From CAVPGP01 sp963718065 (GTDB taxonomy: Bacteria; Actinomycetota; Thermoleophilia; Gaiellales; Gaiellaceae), in contig CAVQYE010000014.1 in the NCBI GenBank assembly GCA_963718065.1, positions 62,001 through 126,000 on the forward strand: a DNA stretch of 64,000 nt. The letters run 5' to 3'. Under the pieces are notes generated by a model. That model made no database searches. It worked only from the letters and a program-made list of their open reading frames with translations, and was not told the origin of the DNA. Positions within the stretch are counted from its first letter, which is position 1. Each line of letters begins with the position of its first letter. The position numbers and the translations under genes were made by a program. Positions 28,289 through 38,167 of this stretch are shown piece after piece.

Positions 28289-29665
28289 GCGGCGAGCTCC
28301 GCCAGCGGGAACGAGCGGTGCCGGCGGGGCGGGACGAGGAAGTTCTGCCGGTGCGTCGTCCGCAGCACGGCGTTGAACCCCTGGCCGCGGGCGCGAGGCT
28401 GGAACGGCAGCTTCTCGCCGTCGGGCAGGACGCCGTCCATGGCGAGCCGGTTCCGGTGGAAGTCGTCGCTCGTCGGGTTGAAGACGACGAAGTGGAGCCC
28501 GGCGAGCGGCCCGTCCTGCACGACGCCGGCCTCCGAGCTCCAGAAGAACGGGTTGTCGAGCGTGTTGAAGTCGGCCCGCTGCGGCACGGCAGTGCCCTTC
28601 GGGAAGAGCGTGCCGTCGCTCGCGACGACGTCCTGCAGCAGCCGGGAGGTCGTCTGGATCGAGGCGCTGTGCCCCATCCGCCCGGTCTTCTCGAAGTCGC
28701 TGCGCACCTGCGCCTCGGTGGAGACGTCGTCGGGATCCTGGGGCACCGTCTGCGTCTCGGGCGGCGACGTCCAGGTTCGGCCGGAACGCCGTGTCGACGC
28801 GCTCGCGGAAGTCGAAGTTGAGGTACCACGCCTCCAGGTCCTCCTGGAGGTGCGAGACGTGCATGTGCGTGCCGCCGTGGAAGTAGCCGCTCTTCAGGTC
28901 GGCGTAGCCGAGCGTCTCGAGATTCGCGATCCGCGCCGGCCCGAGGCCGGCCTTCTGCGTGGACGTGAAGCCGAGGTAGAGCTCCGAGGTGTCGGGGATC
29001 AGGTCGGCGCCCGGGACGCCTGCCGCCATTGCCATCTGCTTCGGCAGGCTCGTCCCACCCTCGAAGCCGCCGCCGGCGAAGCCCTTGCGGATCGACGTCG
29101 GCGCGAGCACGCCGGCGGCCTCGATCTCCTCCCACGCCTCGCCCACGCGCGCGAGCGAGTCGCTGCGCAGGAGGATGGCGACGTCGTTCTGCTCGAGCAC
29201 CGTCTCGGCGGGGTCGCTCGGGAACCGGACGGCCTCCAGCAGCGCCTCCTTGCCGGCCCGCCGGTCCCACGGGAGGTGCTCGGCGGCCTGCGCCTCGACG
29301 AAGCGCGAGAAGTACGGCCTTCCCCAGGCCAGGGTGACGCCGAGCCCGGCGGGCGTCGCGTCGTAGCGCGAGTCGAGATCGGCGAGAACGCGCTCGAGCT
29401 TCGCCTGCGCCTCGACGAGGTTCTGCGGGTCGACCTTGACGGTCGCCGTCACCAGTTGGTGGTGCAGCGGCGGGACGAGCACCTCGACGCCGTTGTCGGT
29501 CACCTCGCGAACGCCGCCGAGCAGGTGCTGCTCGGGCCCGTGCGGTGCTGCTGCCGGGGTGCGCTCGGGCGATCCGGCGAGCTGGTCGACGAGCTCGTAG
29601 ACGCCCGCTGCGCCCAGCGCCGCGCCGGCAGCGCCGGCCAGAACCTGCTTGCGGGTGAGCTTCAA
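28285..29665 (-). CDS. Secreted DyP-like (dye-decolourising peroxidase fold) protein (one frameshift here)
   Basis: About 459 aa. It begins at a TTG (MKLTRKQVLAGAAGAALGAAG), an export signal with an Arg-Lys pair that could be Tat-type. Following features recall the DyP fold: LGVTLAWGRPYFSRF, NDVAILLRSDSLARV, LGFTSTQKAGLG and a His-rich GGTHMHVSHL. The usual GxxDG motif of typical DyP enzymes is not evident, so a divergent DUF-type branch is likely and heme binding is unproven. Removing one base near 28768 restores NLDVPPETQTVPQ. It lies between a lipoprotein gene and a membrane glycosyltransferase in one leftward unit. Confidence 0.6.
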
Positions 29666-29668
29666 GGC

Positions 29669-30310
29669 CTAGGCCTGGGCGGGCTCGACGAGCGCGAGCG
29701 AGCGCAGCATCCGGTCGAGATTCGCGACGACCTTCTGGTAGTTGAGCGGCGGCGCGACGTGCTCGCTCAGCGTGTAGAGCGACCCCTGGTGGCGCCAGGC
29801 GTAGAGGACGTGCCACTGGTCGGCGTCCTGGTTGACCGTGTAGACGGTCGCCGTGATCCCGCGCGCGCGCTTGACGCCGCGCGCGTCGGCGAAGCAGGGC
29901 GTGGTGCCGCGCGTGACGATCTTGCCGTTCACGTCGACGGTCTTACAGGTCGGGATCTTCGTGGTGCCGGGATAGCCGCGCAGGTTCACGTGCAGCTCAC
30001 CGCCCGCGGCGCCGCCGCCCGTCTCCTGCCAGACGAAGCTCTCGAGATAGGAACGGTCCTTGTCGACCGAGTTGATGTTGTTCCAGCGGCCCTTCAGCTC
30101 ACCCGTCAGCGGATCGGGGAGCCAGGAGGGGCAGTAGACGGAGGCGTCGATCTTCGTCGCGAGCCGCTGCCAGCCGGCGAGCCACGCCTTCGGGCACGAT
30201 GCCTGCTTCGGCGCGGCCGCGGCGACCGGCTTCGCGCTGTCGCTGCCGCAGCCGGAGGCGAGCAGCACGCAGGCGGCCGCAAGCGCCAATGCAGTGACGA
30301 CCCTGGTCAC
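29669..30310 (-). CDS. Predicted lipoprotein, unknown function
   Basis: About 213 aa from the GTG at 30310. Lipobox LLASGC follows a hydrophobic signal, so it is anchored outside the membrane. The mature part has four Cys and is rich in W/Y (SVYCPSWLPDPLTGELKG, HVLYAWRHQGSLYTLSEH). I recognise no family. I prefer the GTG at 30310 over an upstream ATG at 30334 because TACCCT sits seven bases before it. It precedes the DyP-like gene by 3 bases, suggesting a shared function at the cell surface. Confidence 0.7.
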   Translation of the reverse strand: MTRVVTALALAAACVLLASGCGSDSAKPVAAAAPKQASCPKAWLAGWQRLATKIDASVYCPSWLPDPLTGELKGRWNNINSVDKDRSYLESFVWQETGGGAAGGELHVNLRGYPGTTKIPTCKTVDVNGKIVTRGTTPCFADARGVKRARGITATVYTVNQDADQWHVLYAWRHQGSLYTLSEHVAPPLNYQKVVANLDRMLRSLALVEPAQA

Positions 30311-30317
30311 GGCGGAA

Positions 30318-30323
30318 AGGGTA
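30318..30323 (-). promoter_or_regulatory. Candidate -10 box for the lipoprotein gene (TACCCT, leaderless)
   Basis: TACCCT seven bases before a GTG. It sets the preferred start of the lipoprotein. Confidence 0.4.
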
Positions 30324-30335
30324 GCCCAGGGCACA

Positions 30336-31934
30336 TCAGTTCAGGAGAAGCGCGTCGGTGGGCGCGTAGTCGTCGGTCAGCGTCGGCACGTCGTCGACCG
30401 GCACCGGCTGGTCCCAGCGGCCGGCGATCGGCCCGGCGAGGTCGGCGGCCTGCGGGCGATCTGCCCGGATCTGGCGCCAGCGCTGCAGCAGGAACGACTT
30501 CTCCGGCGCGGGCCCGTCGGTGGCGACGAGCATCACGTTCCGAACTTCCTCCGGGCTGCGGCCGGTTTGCGTCCAGACCGGGTGCAGCACCACGGTCGGG
30601 AAGACCTCGTGGTAGGTGCGGTAGAGCGACCGGAGGAGCTTCGAGCTGTCGCCGCGCAGGGCGCCGATGACGTTGACGAGCACGACGCCGCCCGGCTCGA
30701 GACGGCTGTGGAGGAGCTCGACGAACTCGCGTGTCGTCAGGTGGAACGGGATCCCGTCGGAGAAGAACGTGTCGACGGCGACGAGGTCGAAGCGCCGGTC
30801 GTGGCGGTCGAGCCAGATGCGGGCGTCGTCGACCGCGACGTCGAGCCGCGGCGAGCTCGGCAGGGCGAACCACTTGCGGGCGACCTGCGCGACGACCGGG
30901 TCGAGCTCGACGACCTGCGAGCGGGTCTGCGGGAAGTCGCGCCAGATCCGCTTCGGCGCGGAGCCGCCGCCGAGCCCGAGGAAGAGCACCGAGCGGGCCT
31001 GCGGCCGGTACGCGAAGCCGAGCTCGAAGTAGTCGGTGTACTGGAACCTCGTCGCGTACGGGCGACCGAGGAACATCGCGCTCTGGAAGGAGCTGTCGAA
31101 CCGGAGGAAGCGCGTGTCGTCGTCGTCGACGACGGCGAGCCGGTGGTACTGGGTGTCCTTCTGGAAGCGAACGTCGAAGCCCTGCTGGCTCACCGGCGGG
31201 CCGGTGGACTCGCCACGGAGCCGGTAGACGGGCGACCAGTTCTGCGCCTCGGCGCCGGTGAGGCGCCCGCCCGAGGGCTCGAGCGCGCCGGCCGTGAGCG
31301 ATCGCCGCGGCGGCCGCGCCCACGGCGAGCGCGGCCGGTGCGAGCAGGCGGAGCGAGGCGGCCACGAGCGCGACGGTCGCGAAGCAGGTCGCCCGCGATC
31401 AGCCCCAGCAGCTTGGTCGTCCCGAGCGAGGGGATCAGCCAGAAGGCGGTCGCGAAGGTGCCGGCGATCGAGCCGGCCGTCGAGATCGCGAACAGCCGGC
31501 CGGCGGTCCTCCCCATCCGGGCCAGGTCGCCCGCGCTCAGCCGCACCGCGATCGGCGTCACGGTGGCGAAGAAGGATGCTCGGCGCGCCGAAGAGGGCGA
31601 TCGCCGCGAGCAGCGGGTCGGCGCGCGGGCCGGGATCCCAGCCGACGATCGCACGCAGGACCGGGCCGTCGAGCGCCGGGATCGCGACGACCGCCGCGGC
31701 GGCGGCGGCGATGACCGCGAGCAGGAGCCAGAGCGCCGGGAAGCGGTCGCCGAGGACGCCGCCGAGCCAGTAGCCGAGCGAGAGGCCCGTCAGCACGACG
31801 CCGATCAGCGCGCCCCAGACGAAGAGCGAGTTGCCGAAGAACGGGGCGACGACGCGGCTGGCTGCGATCTCCACCGCGAGGAGCGCCGCGCCGGAGACGA
31901 AGACCGCAACGGCGACGGCGAGACCCGGCCTCAT
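30336..31934 (-). CDS. Membrane-fused spermidine-synthase-like protein (frameshifted here)
   Basis: About 530 aa. The N-terminal half is a bundle of membrane helices (VFVSGAALLAVEIAASRVVAP, LSLGYWLGGVLGDRFPA). The C-terminal half is a SpeE-like methyltransferase-fold domain: VLFLGLGGGSAPKRIW (nucleotide-binding Gly loop), QVVELDPVVAQVARKWF, RRFDLVAVDTFFSDGIPFHL. Such fusions are common in Actinobacteria and their reaction is mostly unknown, so polyamine synthesis should not be assumed. Breaks near 31577, 31389 and 31300 each vanish on removal of one base. The ATG overlaps the stop of the upstream glycosyltransferase (TGATG). Confidence 0.8.
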   Translation of the reverse strand: MRPGLAVAVAVFVSGAALLAVEIAASRVVAPFFGNSLFVWGALIGVVLTGLSLGYWLGGVLGDRFPALWLLLAVIAAAAAAVVAIPALDGPVLRAIVGWDPGPRADPLLAAIALFGAPSILLRHRDADRGAAERGRPGPDGEDRRPAVRDLDGRLDRRHLRDRLLADPLARDDQAAGADRGRPASRPSRSWPPRSACSHRPRSPWARPPRRSLTAGALEPSGGRLTGAEAQNWSPVYRLRGESTGPPVSQQGFDVRFQKDTQYHRLAVVDDDDTRFLRFDSSFQSAMFLGRPYATRFQYTDYFELGFAYRPQARSVLFLGLGGGSAPKRIWRDFPQTRSQVVELDPVVAQVARKWFALPSSPRLDVAVDDARIWLDRHDRRFDLVAVDTFFSDGIPFHLTTREFVELLHSRLEPGGVVLVNVIGALRGDSSKLLRSLYRTYHEVFPTVVLHPVWTQTGRSPEEVRNVMLVATDGPAPEKSFLLQRWRQIRADRPQAADLAGPIAGRWDQPVPVDDVPTLTDDYAPTDALLLN

Positions 31935-33284
31935 CAGGCGATACGGTAGACGTCGACCCACGGGCCGGAGAGATTCTCGCCCTCCTGGGCCCGGTAGACC
32001 CGCTTGGCGCCGGCCCGGAGCTGGGCTACGAACCGCGGCCTCGCGTGGATAGTGATCCCGTGCGGCGAGGACTCGATCCTCGATCGCGCCGGTGATGACG
32101 ACGTAGCGGACGCCGTCGAGTCGGAGCCTCACGAGATCGCGGTGCGGGTCGAACGGGCGACCGGGTCCCGGCAGGCGCAGCGGCACGACGTCGTACCCAG
32201 TGAGGTCGGCTGTCGAGGAGTCGCTGGCGACCTTCGCCCCGCGCGGGACATGACTGCCGATCCACTCGTGCGCGACGATGCGGGTGTCCTCCCTCGTCAG
32301 CTTCTTGTCGTCCTGCACCGACCACGTGAACGGGACAACGAGCAGGAGCAGGGTCACCGGGACGAGCGACCGGAACCGGCCGGCGAGCGCGCCGAGGACG
32401 GGCACGAGCGGGAGCGTGTAGCGGTCGTGGTGGGCGTGGACCGGCAGAAGCTGCAGGTACCAGACGAGGGCGAACGAGGCGAGCGCAACGTCGGCGCGGC
32501 GTCGCACGACGAGCGCCACCACGAGCCCGGCGACGCCGATCAGCAGCGCGGGGCCCATGCCGTCCCACAGCCGCTCGGCGAACGCCACGACCGCGGGCGG
32601 GTCGTGCTCGAACCCGAGCCAGCCGTCGCGCGAGAGCTGCGAGACGTCGCGGAAGTCGTCCCACGCGCGCAGCGGGTGGATGACGGCGTAGGGGCTCGTG
32701 AGCGCGAACGTCAGCGCCGCGAGACCCACTGAGACGGCAAGGCGGCGCCAGGCGCCCCACGCGAGGATGACGAGCGGAGCGAGCACGAGGATCCCCGGGT
32801 ACTTGAACGAGGCGGCGATCCCGGCCGCGGCTCCGGCGAGCTCGAGCCGGCCGCCGATCATCAGCGCCAGCGAGACGGTGATCCCGAGCGTCATCGGCAC
32901 GTCCGTGACCGCGACCCTCGAGTAGGCAACGTGAGTCGTCGCGACGGCCGTCGCCGCACCGGCGACGAACCCGGCCAGATCGCCGTAGGCCACGCGCCCG
33001 AGCCACCAGGCCGCAGCGACGCCGCCGAGCCCGAGTGCCACGGCGACGATCCGGCCGCCGAGGTACCACGGTGCGGCGTGCCACGCTTGGAACGGCGCGA
33101 CGGCCTCCATCAGGAGCGACGGATAGTCGAACCGGTGCGGGTCGAGGCCGCCGCCGTGGACCATCTTCCAGCCGGCGCCGACGATCGTCCGCTCATCCGG
33201 GTTCAGAAGCGGGAACGGCAGCCCGTAGCGGATGCCGACGAGGCGGAGCGCCGCGGCGAGGAGGAGCAACCCGAAGAGGCCCAT
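31934..33284 (-). CDS. GT39-family membrane glycosyltransferase-like protein (one frameshift here)
   Basis: About 449 aa. The first loop carries NPDERTIVGAGWKMVHG (acidic pair as in ArnT/PMT-type GT-C enzymes) and FDYPSLLMEA. About ten further helices follow, then a small soluble C-terminal domain (EWIGSHVPRGAKVASDSS). Removing one base near 32083 gives a clean C-terminus ending GPWVDVYRIA with a TGA that overlaps the next gene start. It probably uses a polyprenyl-phosphate sugar, acceptor unknown. It is the first long gene of a leftward run of envelope-related genes. Confidence 0.75.
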
Positions 33285-33306
33285 CCACGGGCCACCCCAG
33301 CGGCCC

Positions 33307-33904
33307 TCAGACTTGGGGAGGGACGCCACCGACGAGGTCGCCCACGTGTCCGGGCGGGACGAGCACCGCGTCGAAGCCTGCGCGCTCGAGCGAGACGACC
33401 TCGTCGCGGTCCCGGACCGGCACCTCGGCGATCGCGAGCTTACCGGCCGGCACATCCGGGAGCAGCGCCAGCACCTGGTCGAGCGGATCGTCGTCCTCGT
33501 CAGGCAGAGCCGCGAGCAGGAACACCTCGGGATCGATGTGGTCGAGCGCGAACTGCAGCTCGTCCTCGTCACGGACCTCGACGACGCATTCGAGGCCGAG
33601 CGCGGTCGCGCGCCCGTGCACGGCGATGAGCTCGCCGTCGTCGTCGGCGTAGCGTTCGACCGGAAGCCGCCACGCGTCTGCTCCCGATCCGTGTGCGTCG
33701 CTCGGTGCACCGCCTCCGATCCAGAGCACCGGCAGCGTCACCGCATCGCGGACGCCCTCGACGTCGCCGGAGATCGCGATCGCCTCGGCGCGCTGCGTCC
33801 TCTGCCTCGCGTGCGGCCGATGGGTCGCCGACATGGACGATGACGGAGATCCCGTCGCCCTCAGCGATCGCCTGACTGAGACGACGAGTCCCGGCCACTG
33901 GCAT
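33307..33904 (-). CDS. Indole-3-glycerol-phosphate-synthase-like TIM-barrel protein, probably non-catalytic (one frameshift here)
   Basis: About 198 aa. The opening RRLSQAIAEGDGISVIVHV and the second half ALGLECVVEVRDEDELQFAL ... RDRDEVVSLERAGFDAVLV follow the TrpC pattern (ARALGLDVLVEVHDxxEL; ESGIxxxxDVxxLxxxGxxAxLVG). However, it is about 60 residues shorter than TrpC, and the catalytic Lys and Glu contexts (KxxSPS, ENR) are not seen. It may be a degenerate paralogue. One extra C near 33798 explains the frame break. No other trp gene is close. Confidence 0.5.
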
Positions 33905-33986
33905 CAGCTTAAAGCTCGCCGCCCATCGTGTCGTGCGCGGAACTCGACGATCGCATCGCGCCGAGAGTAGCTGCGACGATGCCCGC

Positions 33987-34382
33987 ATGGTCGACCCGGC
34001 GGAGCGCGAGCGGGCTTTGGAGCGGGTGCGGGAGCTCTGTCTTTCGCTGCCCGAGACGAGCGAGCGGCCGAGCCACGGCGCACCGACGTTCTTCGTGCGG
34101 GGCAAGCGGGCGTTCGTGATGGTGCTCACGGATCACCACGGCGACGGCCGCTTCGCCCTCTGGTGCGCGGCTCCCGTGGAGATGCAGGGCGTGCTCGTCG
34201 AAGGCGATCCCGAGGCGTTCTTCGTGCCGCCGTATGTGGGGCACCGGGGCTGGATCGGCGTTCGCCTCGACCGCCGCCTCGAGTGGGACGTCGTCGCCGG
34301 TGTGATCGAGGACGCCTACGCGGAGGTCGCGCCGGCGAAGCTCGTCGAGGCGGCGAGGCGCACCGCCGAGGCGGGGTCGTGA
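33987..34382 (+). CDS. MmcQ/YjbR-family protein
   Basis: 131 aa, standard length. Conserved blocks are LCLSLPETSERPSHGAPTFFVRGKRAF and YVGHRGWIGVRLD, followed by the C-terminal helix DAYAEVAPAKLVEAARR. The family adopts a CyaY-like fold and is sometimes called DNA-binding, but its function is not established. It is divergent from the IGPS-like gene. Confidence 0.85.
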   Translation: MVDPAERERALERVRELCLSLPETSERPSHGAPTFFVRGKRAFVMVLTDHHGDGRFALWCAAPVEMQGVLVEGDPEAFFVPPYVGHRGWIGVRLDRRLEWDVVAGVIEDAYAEVAPAKLVEAARRTAEAGS

Positions 34383-34410
34383 AGCGCACGCTTTTGTCGC
34401 AGTTCCGTCA

Positions 34411-34422
34411 CAGACAGGTGCG
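34411..34422 (+). repeat. Near-copy of the dispersed 12-mer CAGACACGTGCG
   Basis: CAGACAGGTGCG, one mismatch from the 12-base motif found exactly at three other intergenic sites. It lies in the 146-base gap between the YjbR and short ALDH stop codons. Confidence 0.4.
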
Positions 34423-34528
34423 TGTTTCCCCGTTACGATCGCAGTGGGGAGGAGGCCGGGTGCACCTTGAGTGGACGTTCCGGCCAGGCCAGTTCAGGAC
34501 GTGGCCACGAGCGACTTGGGCGAAAAGG

Positions 34529-35338
34529 TCAGACGCCGATCGGGTGCCAGACGGTCTTCAGCTCGAGGAACGCCGAGATGTCCCAGCGCTCTGCCCGTCC
34601 GCCTGGCCGCGGACGACGCGCTTGACGTTGTCGGCGGCGGCGCGCTCGAGGTCGGCGCCGAGGCCGTCCGCGCCGGTGAGGTCGATCGCGTTCACGTCCA
34701 TGTGCGCGGCGAGCCACGGCGCCGAGCTCGGCGCGGTAGCCGGTCAGGAGGTTGACGACGCCGCCGGGCACGTCGGAGGTCGCGAGCACCTCGGCGAGCT
34801 CGACCGCGGCGAGCGGGCTGCGTCTCCGAGGCGACCGCGACGACCGCGTTGCCGCCGACGATCGCCGGCGCGATCCGCGAGACGAGCCCGAGGAGCGGCG
34901 GCTCGTCCGGCGCGAGCGATGCCGACGACGCCGGTCGGCTCGGGAACCGTGAAGTTGAAGTACGGCCCCGCGACCGGGTTCGCACGAGCCGAGCACCTGC
35001 GCGAGCTTGTCGGCGACCAGCCCGCGTACCAGACCCAGCGGTCGATCGCGCCGCTCGACCTCCTGCCGGCCGGTGCGAGAGCTCGGCGAGCTCGGCCGCG
35101 CGCGCCTCCATCATCTCGGCGATCCGGTAGAGCACCTGGCCGCGGTTGTAGGCCGTCGCGCCCGCCCACTTCGCGCTGCGCCGCGCGCGGCGGCCTGCAC
35201 CGCGTCGCGCAGGTCCTTGCGCGAGGCGCGGGCGACGTTCTGACCCTCCGCCTCGTAGGTGCGCCCGGACTCGGAGCGCGGGAACGCGCCGCCGATGTAG
35301 AGCTTGTACGTCTTCTTGACGGGGAGCCGGTCAGCCAC
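34529..35338 (-). CDS. Half-length aldehyde-dehydrogenase-like protein, lacking the catalytic domain (frameshifted here)
   Basis: About 265 aa after repair, roughly half a normal ALDH. It keeps the N-terminal fold (YKLYIGGAFPRSESGRTYE, VLYRIAEMMEARAAEL) and the NAD-binding-like segment (VVGI, DEPPLLGLVSRIAPAIVGGNAVVAVAS, VPGGVVNLLTGYRAEL). It ends ERWDISAFLELKTVWHPIGV without the catalytic Glu or Cys. It overlaps the full ALDH gene by 8 bases, so the pair is probably a partner complex or a regulatory subunit. Several single-base insertions break the frame. Confidence 0.7.
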
Positions 35339-36826
35339 CCTCGCTCCGGCCGTCGAAGGCGAGGTACGGCTCGAGCCCGTGCAGGCCGCCCTCGCGGCCG
35401 AAGCCGGACTCCTTGTAGCCGCCGAACGGCGAAGCCGGGTCGAAGCGGTTGAACGTGTTCGCCCAGACCACGCCGGCGCGCAGCCGGTCCGCCATCGAGA
35501 GGATCCGCGAGCCCTTCTCCGTCCAGACGCCGGCGGAGAGCCCGTACGGCGTGTTGTTCGCCTTCTCGACCGCCTCGTCCGGCGTCCGGAACGTCAGCAC
35601 CGAGAGCACCGGCCCGAAGATCTCCTCCTGCGCGATGCGGTAGCTCTGGGCGACGTTCGTGAAGACCGTCGGCGCGAAGCAGTAGCCCTTCTCCGGCAGG
35701 CGGCACGGCGGCTGGTAGATCTCCGCGCCCTCCTCCTCGCCCGACGCGACGAGCTCCTTGATCTTGTCGAGCTGCATCTTCGAGTTGATCGCGCCGACGT
35801 CGGTGTTCTTGTCGAGCGGGTCACCGACCCGGAGCGTCTGGAGGCGGCGCTTGAGCTTGCGGACCGTCTCGTCGTAGATCGATTCCTGGACGAAGAGTCG
35901 CGAGCCCGCGCAGCACACGTGGCCCTGGTTGAAGTAGATGCCGTTGACGATGCCCTCGACCGCCTGGTCGAGCGGCGGCGTCGTCGAAGATGATGTTCGC
36001 CGCCTTGCCGCCGAGCTCGAGCGTCAGCTTCTTGCCGGTTCCCGCGAGCTCGCGCTGGATCGCCTTGCCGACCTCGGTCGACCCGGTGAAGGCGATCTTG
36101 TCGACCTCGGACTTCACGAGCGCGGCGCCGGCGCGGCCGTCGCCCGTGACGATGTTGACGACACCGGGCGGCAACTCGGCCTGGCGCAGGACGTCGCAGA
36201 AGAGGAGCGCGGTCAGCGGTGTCGTCTCGGCCGGCTTCAGCACGACCGTGTTGCCGGCGGCGAGCGCCGGCGCGATCTTCCACGCCAGCATCAGCAGCGG
36301 GAAGTTCCACGGGATGATCTGCCCGGCGACGCCGACCGGGCGCGGCGTCCGGTTCGGGAACGCGTACTCGAGCTTGTCGGCCCAGCCCGCGTAGTAGAAG
36401 AAGTGCGCCGCAGCGAGCGGCACGTCGACGTCACGCGACTCCTTGATCGGCTTGCCGCCGTTCAGCGACTCGAGCACCGCGAACTCGCGCGCGCGCTCCG
36501 GCCAGGATGCGTGCGATCCGGAACATGTACTTCGCGCGCTCCGACGGGCTCGTCTTCGACCAGGTGCCGTCGTACGCCTTGCGCGCCGCCGCGACCGCGA
36601 GCTGGACGTCCTCCTCCCCGGCCTGCGCGATCTCCGCCAGCGGATCTTCGGTCGAGGGGTCGATCGTCGTGTACCACTCGCCCGAGCGTGGCTCGAGCCA
36701 CTTACCGTCGACGAAGATCCCGTAGCGGTCGCGGATCTCGACGATGTCGCGCGACTCGGGGGCGGGTGCGTAGTCCCAGCCGGCCGGGACGGGCGCCGCG
36801 TCCTGCTTGCGCTCGAGCTCAGTCAA
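35331..36826 (-). CDS. Aldehyde dehydrogenase (frameshifted here)
   Basis: About 498 aa. NAD(P)-dependent oxidation of an aldehyde. Motifs: IIPWNFPLLMLAWKIAPALA (N and K of the cofactor site), FTGSTEVGK, catalytic Glu in LTLELGGKAA, catalytic Cys in MCCAGSRLFVQ, then EEIFGPVLSV and FGGYKESGFGRE. Breaks near 36497 and 35975 are each cured by removing one base. The start is TTG, overlapping the deoC stop. Next to deoC, the likely substrate is acetaldehyde released from deoxyribose-5-phosphate; that is inferred from context. Confidence 0.88.
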
Positions 36827-37757
36827 CGGTGAAGTAGTCCGGAGACTGGTAGGCGCCGGTGCGCTGGAAGCGGATCTGCATCAGCACGTCGTTCAGAAGC
36901 GACGAGGCGCCGATGCGATACAGGTCGGGCGTCAGCCATTCGACGCCGAGCGTCTCGTGCACCTGGACGATGTACTGGATCGCGTTCTTGGCGGTGCGGA
37001 CGCCGCCGGCGGGCTTCATGCCGACCTTCCGGCCCGTCTCGTCGTGCACGTCCCGGATCGCCTCCAGCATCACGAGCTGCACCGGCAGCGTCGCGGCGCC
37101 GGGCAGCTTGCCGGTCGAGGTCTTGATGAAGTCGGCGCCCGCGGCCATCGCCAAGAGCGACGCGCGGCGGACGTTGTCGTAGGTGCCGAGCTCGCCGACC
37201 TCGAGGATCACCTTCAGGTGCGCGTCGCCGCATGCTTCCTTGATCTTCACGATCTCGTCGAAGACCTTGGCGTAGCGGCCGGACAGAAACGCACCGCGGT
37301 CGATCACCATGTCGACCTCGTCGGCGCCGAGCTGCACGACTTCCTCGGTCTCGCGCACCTTGACGTCGAGCGGGCTCTGGCCCGACGGGAAGGCGGTCGC
37401 GACCGAGGCGACCTTGACGCCCGAGCCGGCGAGGCGCTCCTTCGCGATCGGGACGAGGTTCGGATAGACGCAGATGGCCGCGCAGGAGGGGATGGTGCGG
37501 TCGGTCGGGTCGGGCCGGATCGCCTTCGAGCAGAGCGCGGCGACCTTGCCGGGCGTGTCGGAGCCCTCGAGCGTCGTCAGATCCATGACGCGGATCGCCA
37601 GGTCGAGCGCGAAGAGCTTCGCTTCCTTCTTGATCGACCGCTTGGCGAGCTCGCCGGCGCGCGCCTCGACCGCGACCTGGTCGACGGAGCCGATGCGAGG
37701 GAGCCGCGGCTCGAGCGGAAGCTCGAACCCACGCGGGAGTGCGGGCGCCTGCGCCAT
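36819..37757 (-). CDS. deoC: Deoxyribose-phosphate aldolase
   Basis: 312 aa. It splits 2-deoxyribose-5-phosphate into acetaldehyde and glyceraldehyde-3-phosphate. Motifs: MDLTTLEGSDTP, CVYPN, GADEVDMVIDRGAFLSG (Asp and surrounding), LKVILEVGELG, and the Schiff-base Lys in ADFIKTSTGKLP, with KPAGGVRTAKNA after it. It is longer than the 220-aa E. coli form because of an N-terminal extension. TACACT lies seven bases before the ATG without a Shine-Dalgarno sequence. It heads a three-gene overlapping set with the two ALDH genes. Confidence 0.94.
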   Translation of the reverse strand: MAQAPALPRGFELPLEPRLPRIGSVDQVAVEARAGELAKRSIKKEAKLFALDLAIRVMDLTTLEGSDTPGKVAALCSKAIRPDPTDRTIPSCAAICVYPNLVPIAKERLAGSGVKVASVATAFPSGQSPLDVKVRETEEVVQLGADEVDMVIDRGAFLSGRYAKVFDEIVKIKEACGDAHLKVILEVGELGTYDNVRRASLLAMAAGADFIKTSTGKLPGAATLPVQLVMLEAIRDVHDETGRKVGMKPAGGVRTAKNAIQYIVQVHETLGVEWLTPDLYRIGASSLLNDVLMQIRFQRTGAYQSPDYFTVD

Positions 37758-37764
37758 CGAGTGG

Positions 37765-37770
37765 AGTGTA
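37765..37770 (-). promoter_or_regulatory. Candidate -10 box for deoC (TACACT, leaderless)
   Basis: TACACT, seven bases, ATG. It lies only nine bases from the opposing box at 37779, so the two divergent promoters overlap and may compete. Confidence 0.45.
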
Positions 37771-37778
37771 GCCCCGAG

Positions 37779-37784
37779 TAGGCT
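37779..37784 (+). promoter_or_regulatory. Candidate -10 box for the small membrane protein gene (TAGGCT, leaderless)
   Basis: TAGGCT, six bases, ATG, with no Shine-Dalgarno sequence. Same hexamer and spacing as the cupin gene at 13437. Confidence 0.45.
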
Positions 37785-37790
37785 CGCGCC

Positions 37791-38129
37791 ATGCGGCCGG
37801 GAACCGTGTTCGCGATCGCCGGCGTGCTGCTCGCGGGCGTCGCGGCGCTCTTCGCACTGGACGGCCTCCGTGCCGCGGACAGCGCGATCGGGTTCTTCGC
37901 CTTCGCGGCCTCGCTGGTCGCGGGCGTCGCGGTCGCCCTCTGGATCTCGACGCTGCTGCAGCGGCGCGGCCCGCTGCCCGGGCGCGTGCCATTGCTCCTG
38001 CTCGTGACGGCGCCGCTCTGGGGGAAGCTTCCGCCGACCGGCCGCGCTGCGGTGTCGGGCGCCTACGCGGGTTACTTCACCGGGCTGATCGTGCTCGTCG
38101 TCCGCCGGGCGCGCGCCCGGCGCGTGTAG
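37791..38129 (+). CDS. Small membrane protein, unknown function
   Basis: 112 aa. Three hydrophobic segments (about residues 4-24, 30-53, 66-104 in part) and a basic C-terminus (RRARARRV) that should lie in the cytoplasm. I recognise no family. Divergent from deoC with 33 bases between start codons. Confidence 0.65.
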   Translation: MRPGTVFAIAGVLLAGVAALFALDGLRAADSAIGFFAFAASLVAGVAVALWISTLLQRRGPLPGRVPLLLLVTAPLWGKLPPTGRAAVSGAYAGYFTGLIVLVVRRARARRV

Positions 38130-38167
38130 CGGCTCGCGGAAAACCGCCTGCCGTGGATCGACAAGGC

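Noticed and set aside
27113..30670. Long plus-strand open frame opposite the GT and DyP-like genes
   Set aside because: Same reason: Arg/Glu-rich shadow of membrane and secreted genes on the minus strand.
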